From positions 133,392,792-133,456,791 of the forward strand of contig CM041084.1 of NCBI GenBank assembly GCA_023079485.1: a stretch of DNA of 64,000 nucleotides, written 5' to 3'. The notes beneath the pieces were generated by a model. That model was not told where the DNA came from, did no database searches, and saw nothing but the letters and a program-made list of their open reading frames with translations. The position numbers were made by a program, and so were the translations under genes. The DNA is from Archilochus colubris (Eukaryota; Chordata; Aves; Apodiformes; Trochilidae). Below are positions 1 through 13,444 of the stretch, one piece after another. Each line of letters starts with the position of its first letter. The first letter of the stretch is position 1.

Positions 1-1100
1 TGGTGATCAGGTAGTGAGGTGGATCAGGAACTGGTTGAAAGGAAGGAGTCAGAGAGTTGTAGTCAGTGGGGCAGAATCTGGTTGGAGGTGTGTGACTAGT
101 GGTGTCCCTCAGGGGTCGGTACTGGGACCGGTGTTGTTCAATATCTTCATCAACGACTTGGATGAGGGTATAGAATGTACCCTCAGCAAGTTTGCTGATG
201 ACATTAAGCTGGGAGGAGTGGCTGACACACCAGAAGGCTGTGCTGCCATTCAGAGAGACTTAGACAGGCTGGAGAGTTGGGCAGGGAGAAACATGATGAA
301 ATTCAACAAGGGGAAGTGTAGAGTTTTGCATTTGGGGAAGAACAACCCGATGTCCCAGTATAGGTTGGGGCTGACCTGCTGGAGAGCAGTGTAGGTGAAA
401 GAGACCTGGGGGTCCTGGTAGACAAGAGGATGACCATGAGCCAGCAATGTGCCCTTGTGGCCAAGAAGGCCAATGGCATCCTGGGGTGCATTAGAAAGGG
501 TGTGGTGAGTAGGTCAAGAGAGGTTCTCCTCCCTCTCTATTCTGCATTGGTGAGGCCGCACCTGGAGTATTGTGTCCAGTTCTGGGCCCCTCAGTTCAAG
601 AAGGACAGGGAAGTGCTTGAAAGAGTCCAGCGCAGAGCTACGAAGATGATTAAGGGAGTGGAACATCTCCCTTATGAGGAAAGGCTGAGGGAGCTGGGTC
701 TCTTTAGTTTGGAGAAAAGGAGACTGAGGGGTGACCCCATCAATGTTTTCAAATATGTAAGGGGTGAGTGTCAGGGAGATGGAGTTAGGCTTTTCTCAGT
801 GGTGACCAGTGATAGGACAAGGGGTAATGGATGTAAATTGGAGCATAGGAGGTTCAAGTTGAATATTCGAAAAAAAATTTTTACTGTAAGGGTGACAGAG
901 CCCTGGAACAGGCTGCCCAGGGGGGTCGTGGAGTCTCCTTCACTGGAGACATTCAAAACCCGTCTGGACACGTTCCTATGCAAGTGCTCTAGGTGGCCCT
1001 GCTCTGGCAGGGGGGGTTGGACTAGATGATCTTTCGAGGTCCCTTCCAACCCCAAGGATTCTATGATTCTATGATTCTATGATTCTATGATTCTATGAAT
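1..1100 (+). mobile_element. CR1 LINE, 3' part, 5' end outside window
   Basis: This is the 3' end of a chicken-repeat-1 (CR1) non-LTR retrotransposon. The window opens inside the reverse-transcriptase region. The copy runs through the ORF2 C-terminal part and ends with the CR1 hallmark, an 8-bp unit GATTCTAT repeated five times at 1057-1096. Just before it is the usual 'ACTAGATGATCTTT..AGGTCCCTTCCAACCCC' type of 3' UTR. CR1 copies lack a poly-A tail and target-site duplications, which fits here. Compared with the other CR1s in the window it has few lesions, so it looks like one of the younger copies. It lies outside the RSPO2 transcript. Confidence 0.95.
2..1029 (+). pseudogene. CR1 ORF2 reverse-transcriptase remnant, frameshifted
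   Basis: Frame 2 is open at 2-394 and encodes the palm part of a LINE reverse transcriptase. Motifs include [18 protein letters not shown] (about 105-160) followed by the catalytic FADD block (about 190-200). At about 365-390 the reading moves to frame 1, which is then open to a TGA at 1027-1029. That part holds the typical CR1 thumb and C-terminal stretch ([39 protein letters not shown], ending GGWTR). The shift fits loss of one base in a G run near 366-371. The N-terminal endonuclease and ORF1 are not in the window. The split reading frame makes it a non-functional remnant, though only one lesion is visible in this part. Confidence 0.9.
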
Positions 1101-4100
1101 AAAATTATGTGGCAGGTATAGAGGAGGAGGGGCCCTGTCCAAAAGGGATTTCATTAGGATGGAACAGCAATCAAGCCAAATATTCATGTGCTAACAGACA
1201 TAGTATCCTAGATTCTGATGATGTTCAGAGATAGATGTGGGTTAGAAAATGTGCCTGGTGTTATTTTGCCTCCCTGACCAACCTACAACATTGGCAAAGT
1301 CTCTGTTTACTGTTATGGTGACCATAAATATTATCATAACACATTCCTGCTCTGCAATACCCAGTTAAGGAAGTTTTCCAGTGGAAATATAGGCAAAGCA
1401 GTGGAACAATTTCTTCTTTGACTAAACAAGAAGAAATCTCAGGCAACCTAAAAACCTGAGTGGTTTTAATTCCTACCTAAGGAGAGATGCCTATGGGTAA
1501 GGAACATACTGTGTGGAAATGTGCTTGCTCAAACTGGAAAATAATAGTAAAGTATTAAACTTTTTTAACTCTTTCAGCTATGCAATACCATCACACTAAC
1601 ACAAAATCAGCAGGCAAGATGTTACCCTTGAAATATAAGCATGGTGATTATACAAATTTACGGTAAAAATTAAGATCAGAGGAAGTGAGGCACAGTCAGA
1701 CAAAAGGTGTGCATAACATCTTAGGAGGTGGTGTGCTCAGAGCAGTCCCCTTCTCCATCTCTCGGAAGACAATATGAATATTTTTCTATGTTTCTTGGAG
1801 GCCATACTTGACATCTGTGATGGAAGGGGCTCTGGCACAGCTCTTTTCTGATGCTATGTGCATCGTGCCACTCTCTGGTCACATGCTCCACTCAAGTCCC
1901 TGGACATTCTGTGGCCTTTTGCAGGGATAGAGCTAAAGACTTTGTTCCTTTTTCAGTTTTCTTTGAAGACTTGCCAGCCTGTCTCTGGGTGACAATTCCC
2001 ATCTTCATATGAGCTGTAGTTCTGTCAGTTGCTAAGAGAAATGATAAAAAGCTCAAGACCACGTTGGGCAACTCGTTGCTTTCATGCTAACAGAGATGAA
2101 AATATTTCTGCTCAGAGCTTTGGAATGCTGTCACCCTCCTCCTCTGGGGTGGTTTTCCTTTCAAGGGTCTTGTCCAGAAATGCTTGGACAAACTGGAAAG
2201 AAATTAAGTGCTGCTATTCACTTGGCAACATTTGTTATAGGCACGGAGAGCAAACAACTGTCAGTCAGGCCCTCTGAGTGCTGCTTTGACTTCCAATTTA
2301 CACAACAAAGTAAAATATCCTCCTTGGCTTCTATTCAGTTTTATGATCCACAGAAATCTGTATAAAGTCTAACACAAATTTTATCATTTGCATTGCAGAA
2401 CTGCATTCAACAAAACACTCCACATTTCCTCAAAGCTTTCTAAAATATGAGCCATGTTTGTGGCTTGATTTACATATTTACCTCTTAAAGGTTCAGCCTT
2501 ATTAAGATTAAATTTATTAACAAATCTTTGAGCTAATACATCTTTCCTATTTTTCAGTTACATTTCTGGTGTCTTCCACTACTGTAAATTTTTTTTTTTC
2601 AATGCCTGAATATTTCCACTTTTTCATGCAGAATTAAAGGACAAGCAAGACCGAAAAGTCATGGAGGCAACAAATATGAGCTGAGATTGAGGATTTCATG
2701 CAGAAACTGAAGAATTTTTAAATTTTAAATTCTTCAAACTTGGCAACTGCTTGAATATGCGGCATTAATAGTGGATCTCAGCTTTATAGAAAAAATGCAG
2801 CAGGCAGCTGATTTCCAGAAGAGGGAAAATTTGTTGCCCCTTGTGCAGAAGTGAACAGAACAGAGGATTCCTCCTGCAGCATTTCCAGAGTGGCTGAACT
2901 CTACCTTGACAGGGGGCACAGCACTGATGCAGATACAGCAGTCTGCTCAAATGTACCTGATTGCTTTGAGAATCTCATCCTGTCCAGATCTCCAGCATGG
3001 AAGAGAGATGGAGAATAAGTTATGAAAAGTACTATCTGGGACATTTTCATGATGATCTGGTTCCTCTGCACAGACATGAAAGGATGCACTCCCATTTATC
3101 ATTGTATGGGAAGATAGCAGCATGGCAAGGGGTCTTGCTTTGACTTTTTTCTCCTGAGGGTATTTCTTCCAGTAATTCTATCACTTGTTGTAGCACTGGA
3201 GACATTTTTTTTCTGTGTCCTTTCTCTTTTTAAGTGCATGACAAGAAATTGTCATGTTGATAAGAGCATTCTCTGACAGTTCTGCAGGTGAATATGTCTC
3301 TCTTGAAGGCACTAGTCTCAAGATCTCTGAAGGGTTCCCAAAAGAAATAACAAGACAGAGAATGGCTGCACAACTAATTGCATGATGCTACTATTTTTTG
3401 CACATCAAGAAACTCGTCTTTTCACTAGTTTTTAATGAAAATTATGACATCCAAGTCATGGAGGCACAGGGGCCAAGTGAATGATTGGAAAAGAGCTAGA
3501 GACCAATTCTTAGGACACAATCACATGAATCTTTAGATCTAAGCATTTTGCAAAATCTTACCCATGGAGCTGAATCCCAAAAATCCTTTTGATGGGAAAA
3601 TCATTTTCCCATCATGCATTTTCCTTTAATGAGACACATCTATCCAACTGCTTTTTAATTTGGGTTGTTACATAAAATGCCGACTCAGTGCAAAGAGGTC
3701 TCTTTGCAGAACACTGTAGCCACAGTGCTCCTCTGAGTGGCTTTTTCTTGGGAAAAGGATTAACACTGCAATATCCCACAGCTGTGACAAGTTACAGTAA
3801 TTCCTCCTTGTTGAGCCATCAAAACCTGCAGTATCAGCTCTCCTGTCCAAGTATCTACTCACTGACTGCAGAAGCATTGGTTTGGACCAGCTCTGTTGTT
3901 GTGTGTGTCTCAAAGTACAGCGTGTTCAGCCAAGGCCCCCTTAAAAGCCCAGGCTTATATGTGAAATGGATTTGAATTGTCTCTTACCTAAGAGAAAGGA
4001 GGCAAACTCAGAGATCCCGTAACACAGAGGCATTTGAGAACAACAATTTTTGTGAAGTGAAGCATCTGTTTCTATTCTGGGTGTCCACTTCTGTCTACAA

Positions 4101-4188
4101 AAGATATTACCAGCTATCACTTGACAAAAAGTATGAGACAATGAAATGGAAATACTAAATGACTTCCTTGTTAAAAACACTTTAATTC

Positions 4189-4194
<6 letters not shown>

Positions 4195-4220
<26 letters not shown>

Positions 4221-4274
4221 GGTCTGTTTTTTTGGTTTAGTTTGGTTTGGTTTAGTTTGGTTTGGTTTTTTAAT
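4195..4274 (+). repeat. Poly-T tract plus GGTTT-type microsatellite
   Basis: A run of 26 T at 4195-4220 is followed, after a short spacer, by alternating TTTAG/TTTGG units up to about 4270. Read on the minus strand it is an A-rich tail with AAACC units. It may be a decayed retroposon tail, but no element body could be recognised next to it. Confidence 0.8.
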
Positions 4275-6419
4275 ACTGCTGTTAGATTTCCAATTAGATA
4301 CTCAGACTCATTTTTTTTCTGCAGCACTCTTGCCAAATGAATGACTTTAGACAGTAAACTACCTGGAAATACTTGCATACAACCTGTGTTATAGTTTCAA
4401 GCAAAGAACTAAAACAAATGTTAAGCTGCCAATGTACCCAGCACAGTCAATTTCCTTTATTGTCTCCTTATCTCTTCATGGTTTTTTTCAGATTGAAAAA
4501 ATATTGATTTGTCTTATTTAATCTGTCTGAGACCTTTTTATTGTTTCTCTAACCTGAATGTTGTTAGCAGTTCCTTCAGCCTGGCATGATTTCTCATGCA
4601 AAACATCTCATGGAATGAAGACTTTTTGAATTAAAACTATAGTTGTGCTCAGTTAATTTGAAATTTGACTGACTAAAACATTCTGCCACTATTCTCAGTG
4701 TTAGCTCAACCTGTCTTTTTTCTCTTGCTACAGCTTTTCTGATATATATATTTCTGTTTCTGAGACCAGACATTGCAGAACCAGTCCTGAGAACTCTCCC
4801 AGGCTGGCACAACACCACCATCCAAAGATTTCTGACTCACTTTTCATCTGATGAGCACTGGTTTTTCTACATATACTGTCCTCAACATTTCCCATAAGGA
4901 CTAAGTGAATTGGTACAATAGTTTTGAGGAATATTAAAAACCAAATAAATACAATAAAGAAAAATGTTGCATACATAATTAGGACCTCAACACTATCAGC
5001 TCTTCCAGTCTATTTCAGCCTGCACTGTTGTGGGTAAAACAGTCGAGATTTGGGGGCTTTTGTTGGAGTGGCAACAAACATGAACATTCATTTACCAAAT
5101 CTGGTATTGAGAAAAAGAACATAGACACACACACTTAAAACCCCCTAAAACCCTTAACATAAGCCCTCTAATCCTCCATCCACAGTCTCTATTTTCCTTC
5201 TGTCTGCCATGGCTTCCACTAAATCTATTAAAAACCCACCCATTGAGGTAGTGCAACACCAAACCCCAGGGGTTTTCCTGCCCTGGTTCCAGGTGTTCAC
5301 ATGCCCATCAGGGTGTCCATACCCCCTTCCAACATGGAGGGTTTCCTACTCCCAGAGTGCATCTCCAGGCCCCAGCAGTTGCCATTGTCTTTCTAAAATA
5401 TTTTTGAGTAGAAGGACAAGGGGTTTCTACGTTCAGCTACATTTTGATTCAAGATGGGTTTTGCCACTGTTGACAATACTTGTTTTAGTGCCAGCTGGAA
5501 GCATCTGTAACCATGGTGGGGCAGTTCCTGGCCCCATCACACCAGTCACCATTGCCTGTCTTCACAAACAAAGCCTGTAACTTATGCCCATTTATGTAGG
5601 CATGTCACATAGAATTTCAGAAAAAATTAAAGTGTACTGAAAAAGTTAAACGTTTACACATGAGAAAGTATTGTGAAAATAGCAATGAATTTCTCGTACC
5701 TCAGATACTTATGTTGTACTCTTTTGCTTCACACTACCAAATGTTTCTCCCAGAAGAATTCTTTGAACTTGTAATTTTCATATGAAGTAGACATTTAAGT
5801 TTGAGGGTTTTTTTAATTTTAAAAGTCGTTTTGCCACTTGGCAGATACCAATCGTGCCCCATTCTAGTTCGCAACTTTCACTCGTCTCCATTTGAATCAT
5901 TTTCTGGAATAAACAACTCACGCAAGAAATACTATTTTCTTCTATTTTTTCAAACAAAAGAGCAAAATTAAAAGGCTGGCATTTTCTGTAAAAGGCTAAA
6001 TCAACCATGATGTTCATAGTCTTCTGAATGGCAATTTGCATAACTAGCACTGAACTGGCATTGAATATGCAAGACCCTGGGTCCAAGCCAATGACTTCAC
6101 ATGCTGTGGAGGAGTTCATATTTATACACATGCTTTCTATCTGTCCCATGATCCAGAGATACTAGGACTCATTAAAATAATATTCTTGGAAGAAATGAGA
6201 GCATTTTCAGAATTTTGAGAGCTTATTAAGCTTATTCTAGTTTTTCAGTTGTTGCTTTCCCCCACTCATGAAAAACCGCCTTGGCAATTATACCTTTTAA
6301 TGAAGACCAGAAAAAGGATTTATTCTCCTAGAAGACACAGAGTTACCTACAGAGGCTGAATGGAAGAAGTAAGGAAGATACCATCAACAAATCCATTTCA
6401 AAGAAAATATTTATCTAAC

Positions 6420-6435
6420 TGTGCCATATGGCACA
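6420..6435. repeat. 16-bp perfect palindrome
   Basis: TGTGCCATATGGCACA reads identically on both strands with no spacer. The match stops at 6419/6436. Confidence 0.85.
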
Positions 6436-9400
6436 TAGTTTTGAGCAACTCTGGTTGCTCACATACAGCTGGTCATAACCTGTGAGATACTGGATGGCCT
6501 CCTTGCCTCTTAAGATCTCAGTGTCCTGTGAATCTAACATTTTTTTAGGTTATAATAATGTCTTTATTACTACTACTATTAAGCAGTTAATAAAATTGAA
6601 AGTGTGACATACATTTTAGATGCAATTTGCTTTGAAGATCTGAAGCTGAATAATATCTACCCATGGAGAGACTTCACTGACAAGTAGCATTTGTGAGCCT
6701 GTGCTTCTGATTACTTCTGATGTTGACTTCCAGAAAGTTTAGGACTCTTGCCAGTTTAAGATTACAGTGCTCTTCAGCTTGGACAGAAAATTTTTGCAAT
6801 GTGGTTTTTTTTGTCTTTATCTGTATCTGACTGAATACCAATATGAAATTTCTCAAAAAAAATAGGATAATATTTTAGGCATCAGCCAAGACCATGCTTT
6901 TTTAGATTTTTGCCTCCTCAATCTCATGCTGATCTGAAGTCTCTAGGGGCCTTCTGGGAGCCAACAAACAAGATGAACACAGCAGTATCTGGTAGCTTTA
7001 TCTCAGAAAGATCTACAGGTTCAGCTGCAATATCCATCCAAGCTTATGAACCTAAACATCTGTCTCAGTTCCACTCTGAAGATTAATGTGACATAGCAGA
7101 CTGGTACATGGCAGAATGTTTTTTTTTTATAGCCTCCTAAACAAAGACACATTTCCATCTATTTGAATTTAGATGAATATGCATGGCTCTCAAGAAACAT
7201 AGCTGAGGAGAAATGGTGGTGGTGATGACCTTTAGCAGTCTGTGGAGAAAAACAGGTGGGGAGTCCAAAGGGGCTGACTGACACAAATCAAGAAGGCTTC
7301 TGAGTCAGCCCTCAGAGGTACCATCTCATCTTTACAATTATATTTATGCAAGAATTAAAAATTAGTTACAGGCCATGCACTGCCCTTCTACATGCACACG
7401 TAGTCCAGCAATAAATACATGCAGCACTCCCATGTACTCCTTGCAGGAAACTTATTTCCCTTGTATATGGCTTAGTTCACACTTAGTTGGGTTTCTGTGT
7501 CCAATGGGTGGCAAAAGTGCTGTAAATAGATTAGGCCAAGCTAAACAAAGTTCTGATAAGTCAGGATTTTATATATACTGTGGTGAGTTTGCTATTAAGT
7601 CTCACTTGGTCACGAATTCTCCATTAATACAGAAGGAACAGTATAGTCTGAAGACTTTTTAAAACTATGTCCCACTGATCATTGTGCACTTGGCATGGCA
7701 GATGCCATGTGAAAATTGTGGGGGTGCTACAATGGTCCTGCATGAGATCTTTCATCAGTTAATCTTCGAATGTAACTTCTTTGCATCAGTGAATGCTTTA
7801 TGAAAGTGTTTTTACAAACCACAGAGATCAGAAATAAGCATAATAGGACTTTCCTATTAGTCTGAGGGAACTGAGATAGCACATTACCAACAGATTAGAG
7901 AATCTATGTGCTTAGTGCTGGATATAATTAGAGAAAGAAATTTGTTAAAATTAACACCACCAATCAAAATTTAGAATCATAGTCACTCCAGGTTTCTCTA
8001 GATATTTCTATCTGCCTGATCAGCCCACTGTTGCCTGGTTCCCAAGAAGGCAGAAAGTACACAGAGTTCTGTGTACATAAAAGACCTCAATGCTGTCAAT
8101 CAGCCTCAGGACAGCTGCACTCTGGATGATGATCTACTCTCAGAACCTTTAAATTCCAGAGGACAGGAATGGGATAACATTTTCTATAAGAAAGGAAAGT
8201 GACTTCTTCATGTCAAACATGACATTGAAAATGAGCTACAGCCTGTGGAGAATTTTGCTGCTGAAATAACAAGGTAGGTAAAAGGAGGCTTAAGGAAAGT
8301 GCTCCCCCCAGAACCTTGTTCTTCTTGAGACTAACTCAGAGGAATACACATGGTTCAGAAGTTATGCTGTATAAAATGCTATATTCCACAGAAGAAATGC
8401 TGTTTAGGAATCAGTTGTCTTCTTCTAGGCTTCATGTCCTACTTCAGAACTTAAGAAACATATGCTGGGTTTCAAGACTGGTCTTGAATGCTGTCCAGGC
8501 TGAAATGCATACCACAGATTCATGGTCAGCAACAGGTCCATCAGCCTTAAATGGCCTACATTTGCTCAAGAAGTTTTTATCTATATTTATATCTGCTATC
8601 TATTTTAATAGGGAAAATGTGATTTGGCTTTATTACAAAGTTATTTGTGACAGGCACTTCTGTTGTACAGCTGAATTCTCCATCTCCTCTGTGAATTCAG
8701 CACAGCAATGCTTGCTTTCTGCTTAAAAACACACTGATAATCATCAGTGCCAGTATGGTCAAAGAACTAATTTTTCTAAGAAGTGGATTTGGAGTCTTCC
8801 CAGATAATGCATCTGCCCTTTCTTTTTACATTACACCTCAAAAAATGAAGCTGACCAGGAAAATCATAAGAATTAATGTACTTGCTTTCTCTCTCTGAAA
8901 AACATCTGAATTTTCTTCAGAGTGGCTATGTAACTCAGAAAGATATGTTAAAACATCTGCAATATTGCAAAGCACCTGTAGTATAAAGTTTGTAGGAGTT
9001 TTCTGAACTATGGGCAGCACTGAGACAATGAAAGAAGGAAGAGTAGAAAAAAACCCAACATCCTTGTGATGCACTGTATGCATGAAGGAAAAATGATAGC
9101 AAAATGAGAATAAGAATGAGGAATGATTGCGTCATTCAAGTAATCAGTATTGCAGATCTGCTGCTCGTGTATAATCAGAAGAAACACAATTTTGGTCATT
9201 TTAAAATGCTTTCATTTAGTATTCATGCATCCTTATCATAACTGCATGCAAAATTCAGATTGAAAATGCTTTGTTCTTAGTGTTTGATCTTACCATTGCC
9301 AATCTTCTATGAACAATCACCTCACCATGAGCTGGAAAATTCTTCATGGTTTTAGTTGAAAGTCAGATATACTCTTAGGTTATAAGAACATTGCAGCTTT

Positions 9401-12400
9401 CCTGCCCAGGTCACTGACTATCTTTATCAACTGTCCCAACAGGGCTGATCAAAGACTTTGATTCTGAATAATCACACTGAATTGGGATTTAACTGGTTTG
9501 AATTTATAAATTCATAATGAAAGCATGATGAAGAAAAAGAGAAAACCATCAAAAACTGTTACCCAAACTATGTTATTAAAGCAAGTACCACCATATACTT
9601 TTATATAAAAACCTAGAGAGCCTCTAATGGATCAAAGCAATAGTTTGATATTCTGCCTCAAAGAGTGGCAAGCAACGTGCAATATTTTGTGAGTGCATGA
9701 GCCATTATCTGCAGTCTGTTAATCTCATAGCCCCTTAGCATTTGCAATCATTGGATCAGGGATGGTCATTATACTTGCCTATATATTTCACTATTCCTGT
9801 TTTAGATTATGGGTGTGAGAGGATACATACTTGCCTATTCCTTTCATCATCTCTTTATAGACCTTAAGTCCATAAAATTCTCTTTAACTCTCTAGAGGGA
9901 AAATATCTGATCACAGAATAAATTATTACAACCTTAGAGTTTGAATCCACATGCCCTAATCAAGAGAATAAGCAGTCTGCAAGAGATTTGATGTAGAAAG
10001 GCCATTCCCTGCTCCTGCCAAAGCCAGACCACAGGGTAACAAGGAACATGAGGCCAAAAGGAGAGTACCAAACTGTGACAACGAAATTCTGTGGCTGCAC
10101 TCCATGTCCCCAAGATTCTTGTTGTGTACATAGCACTACACAGCAACTCGATAAAAGACTGAAACAAATCTGGACCGAAGATAAGAAACCCCCCTGCAGC
10201 TGAGGGGGGGCTAACCATGACTTTTGTACATGGTTAGCAATACCCCCAAGTCTACTCAAAAAGAGAAATAAAACATAACCTCTCACCAGAGTTCCTTATA
10301 AAACAGGACTTAGGGAAAAAAAAATAAAATAAAAGGCTCTTATCTCTCTTATCTTTCCCATAAAGCCCCTTAAGCCTGACAGGGAAGCTAAGACATAGTT
10401 GCAAGCCAAGAGATGACATATTCTCTAACTGCCACTGTTTGGTCTCTGGAGCTGAATTTCTATTTTTAGATGTGACTGAGGAAAAACAAACGAGCCTCAT
10501 TTTCAGTGTTTATTCATTTGTGGCCCATGAGCTATTAGTTAGCTTCATTGGAATTGCCCAATTAAAAGCAACAAGATGATATGAATATCATTGAAGATAC
10601 AATATGAAATCAAGGAGTCTGGGCAGATCTTTCACAACTGGCATGACCACAGAGGAACTGCCAGACAGTTTAAGTAAGGATCCAGCTCATGGAGGTTGAG
10701 GAGGAGGTATGTCCATTAGACAGAAACGGAGATAGTTTGCCTTAAAACTGTATCAGTTGAAGTCTAGAAGAGTTTGACAATAGCTGAAGTCTGGGCTTAC
10801 TTAGCATGCCTTTTCTAGTCATACAAAAAGTTGCATTTTCACTCCTGAGTGAAAATTTCACAGCTGGCCTGCCTTGCCTCAGGAGTCCCTGTTAGGTCAG
10901 GCTGCCTTAATCCTTCCTAATGCTGATGGCCTTTCCTCACTCCTGGACACAGTCTTCTCTTAGAAGAAATTATGCCAGGTTCAGAGCAGAACTTCTGGTT
11001 GAGAACTAAACAAAAAGCTGACAGTGGTTTCTGGGTTACACTTCCACAAGGGTACATTTTGTTCTTGTTGGTGTGGGTCCAGAATAACATCAGACTGAAG
11101 TTTACTGGAATTTCTGCTGGCTTGCACCATCTGATGTGAAAGTGAACTAGTGTCAGGAGACAAGTACTTTTTGTTGGTGGAGACAAAGAGATGTGGAGTT
11201 TGAATTTAAAAATCTCTCCTACCCCCTGGTATGTTGTAACATCAGCCATCAGTGGCATCGGCCATTTAAAACAGTTAATGTTATTTTAATATCATCTGCA
11301 TCTGTTATTTTATATGATCTGCATAACAAAACTGCAGCACTAACTTTAATCTTAATCAGCCGGGGAATGGTTTCTTAATTTGGAAGTTTTCAATCAAGAT
11401 TTTATCAATATTTTGAGTTTTAATGAAAAAAAAAAAGTTGATGTGGCATTCCATTACATTTTGTTATTTTGTAAATTAAAAAAAATTTACAAATCCACAG
11501 TAAATTTTGTTATTATTTTTAGGTAACTCAAATGAAAATCTACTTTGTATTTTTTCTGCTCTGCACTTCTCTATACTAAAAAATCATACTGATAGAGGAA
11601 GACAGATAACATAGCTTCTACAAGTATTCACTTTTCTTTCAGACATCTTTGTATTAAGCATATAGGTGCAAAAGGAGAATAATTTCATAACACTAATGCA
11701 TGTAACATGGAATGTTTGCATTTCCACCATGTGGAAAACAAATCTTTTTTTCCCCAGGAATAAGAAAAGAGACATGTAACAATAATTTCTCACTAGAAGG
11801 AGCAGCTAAGATGCATTAAAGACCAGTCAGCCACAATATAATCGCTTTAAACTTGCACCTGCTCCTCCTTCCTCCTTGTGGAAATTTTTAATTTGAAGAG
11901 ACAAATATTAGAGCTCATGATAAATGAAGGCATACTGATAGAGAGATCCTAAAGGCAGAATGGGGCTATGCAATGTGTCTTCTAGGACAGGTAAAGATGA
12001 ACTAATCTACACTTTTGAAAAGTAATTTTTTGCACATCATTACATAACACTTTTTTTAATGATAATTACAGCATGGGAAGTTCTTTATCCTACTGACTTG
12101 AATCTTTTCTAGTTTTAAACAAATTTCCAATAGTTACCCATTAAACTAGGGACATATAAATCTTGTGAACACAGAAGCTCCACTGGTCTGAATCCTTTCA
12201 CTGTCTGTGAAAAACAAATTAAAAAAAACCCTAATGACAGTTCTGAAAGAATCAAAAAGTGCCATCTGTATTTGGTTACCTACTTACCAGAAAATAAGTA
12301 ATACCTTTACAAGGCTGATTGTCATCAAATTTAAAGGAAATAAGAGGCAGAGTGTGCACAGGCTGCTTTGAAAACCTGATCTTCAACAAGTAACAGAATC

Positions 12401-12559
12401 TGTTTGAAGATCCTGAAGCAATAGCATATACCAGCTACTGCTGGTACTGCCAGCATATATCCTCAGCTCTCCAATCATCCCAGCTGAAATATGAAAGAAA
12501 AACATCATGAGATCTTCTGTAACATCCCAATAGGGAGTAGTCCAGAAGTCACACCTCTG

Positions 12560-12988
12560 CTCAGCACTTAGGAGGCCACCACTGGGGTTCTGTGCCTGGT
12601 TTAAGGTACTCGGTGTGTGAGAGGAATGGAGTAAGTCCTCTGGAGGGTAAATAAATAGTTAGAGGGCTGGCAAATAAAACATCTGAAGAGGCCAAAGGCA
12701 CTGTGAGTGTTTTGCCTGGAGAAGAGGCAGCTAAAGAGAAAACTAGCAGCAGATTTCAGTGGCCTGATCAGGGCTTATGGAGAACACTGAGCTCCGGTCC
12801 TCTCAGAAGTGCACAGCAAAAAGGCAAGGGGCAATGTAGGCAAATAGCAACACAAAAATAATCCCTGGCAAGATGGTCACACATGGCAACGCAGGCAAGA
12901 GAGGTTGTGAAAGCTTAAGGAGATTTGATGTAACTTCGAGGGGAGCCTGTTTTAAGCAGAGACTGGGACAAGATGATCTCTCAAGAGA
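12560..12988 (+). mobile_element. Old degraded CR1 fragment
   Basis: Weak but ordered similarity to plus-strand CR1 is visible. A 'GAGGCCAC..CTGGGGTTCTGTG' block lies at about 12571-12600, a 'CCTGGAGAAGAGGCAGCTAAAGAGA' block at about 12715-12740, 'GGGCTTATGGAGA' at about 12772, 'GGCAAGGGGCAATG' at about 12823, and a terminal 'GGGACAAGATGATCTCTCAAG' at about 12965-12985. The many differences mark it as much older than the copy at 1-1100. Its 3' end abuts the 3' end of an opposite-strand CR1. Confidence 0.65.
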
Positions 12989-13232
12989 ATGATAGAATCA
13001 GAAATATCTCAAGTTGGATGGGACCCCTAAGGATCATTGAATCCAACTCCCCACTCCTCGCAAGACTACCTAAAACTAAGCCATATGACTAAAAGCACTG
13101 TCCAGATGCTCCTTGAACTCTGATAGGCTTGGTGCCATGACCACTTTCCTGGGGACCCTGCTCCAGTGACTGACCATGCTCTCAGTGAATAAACTTTTAC
13201 TAACATCCAAGGAATGGTTCTAATCTCAGGAA
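12989..13232 (-). mobile_element. CR1 3' fragment, antisense
   Basis: This reads as the complement of a CR1 3' end. 'AGAATGATAGAATCAGAAATATCTCAAGTTGGATGGGACC' at 12983-13023 corresponds to the tail and 3' UTR. The ORF2 C-terminal complement follows ('CAAGACTACC', 'CTCCTTGAACTCTGATAGGCTTGGTGCC', 'CATCCAAGGAATGGTTC'). It is truncated at its 5' end near 13232. Confidence 0.8.
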
Positions 13233-13444
13233 AAGTATGATACTACAAAGCCTCAGTGGTATGAATACATTGACAGGATACACCATGCAAAAGCAAGTCA
13301 AAAACAGATGTCTAGGACAAAGGAGAAACTACACATGAGACTACTTGCTACTTAGGGATAGGTTTCTTGTACCTACAGTCTCAAGGAAATGCTGTCTATG
13401 AAGGTAAAGGGGACAAGTGAAATCCATTTATACCCACAGTGCCT

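Larger units (their letters stand above)
1101..12559. other. Intergenic DNA, no gene recognised
   Basis: This is AT-rich sequence with no exon, RNA gene or clear transposon that I can recognise. Open stretches on both strands are short, lack known domains and overlap each other, as expected by chance. It holds a T26 tract followed by GGTTT-type repeats at 4195-4274, a 16-bp perfect palindrome at 6420-6435, and a C-rich patch at about 5130-5560. By synteny with other vertebrates this should be the spacer between the RSPO2 3' end and ANGPT1. That placement is inference. Confidence 0.6.

Noticed and set aside
1261..1446. Minus-strand 61-codon open frame after the first CR1
   Set aside because: Short, no motif, no splice or promoter context.
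3941..4378. Minus-strand 145-codon open frame with a lysine run
   Set aside because: The lysine run and flanking repeats are the T26/GGTTT microsatellite read in reverse; no domain.
8316..8726. Open frame of 136 codons on the plus strand
   Set aside because: No known domain or repeat-family match, no promoter or poly-A context. Treated as chance.
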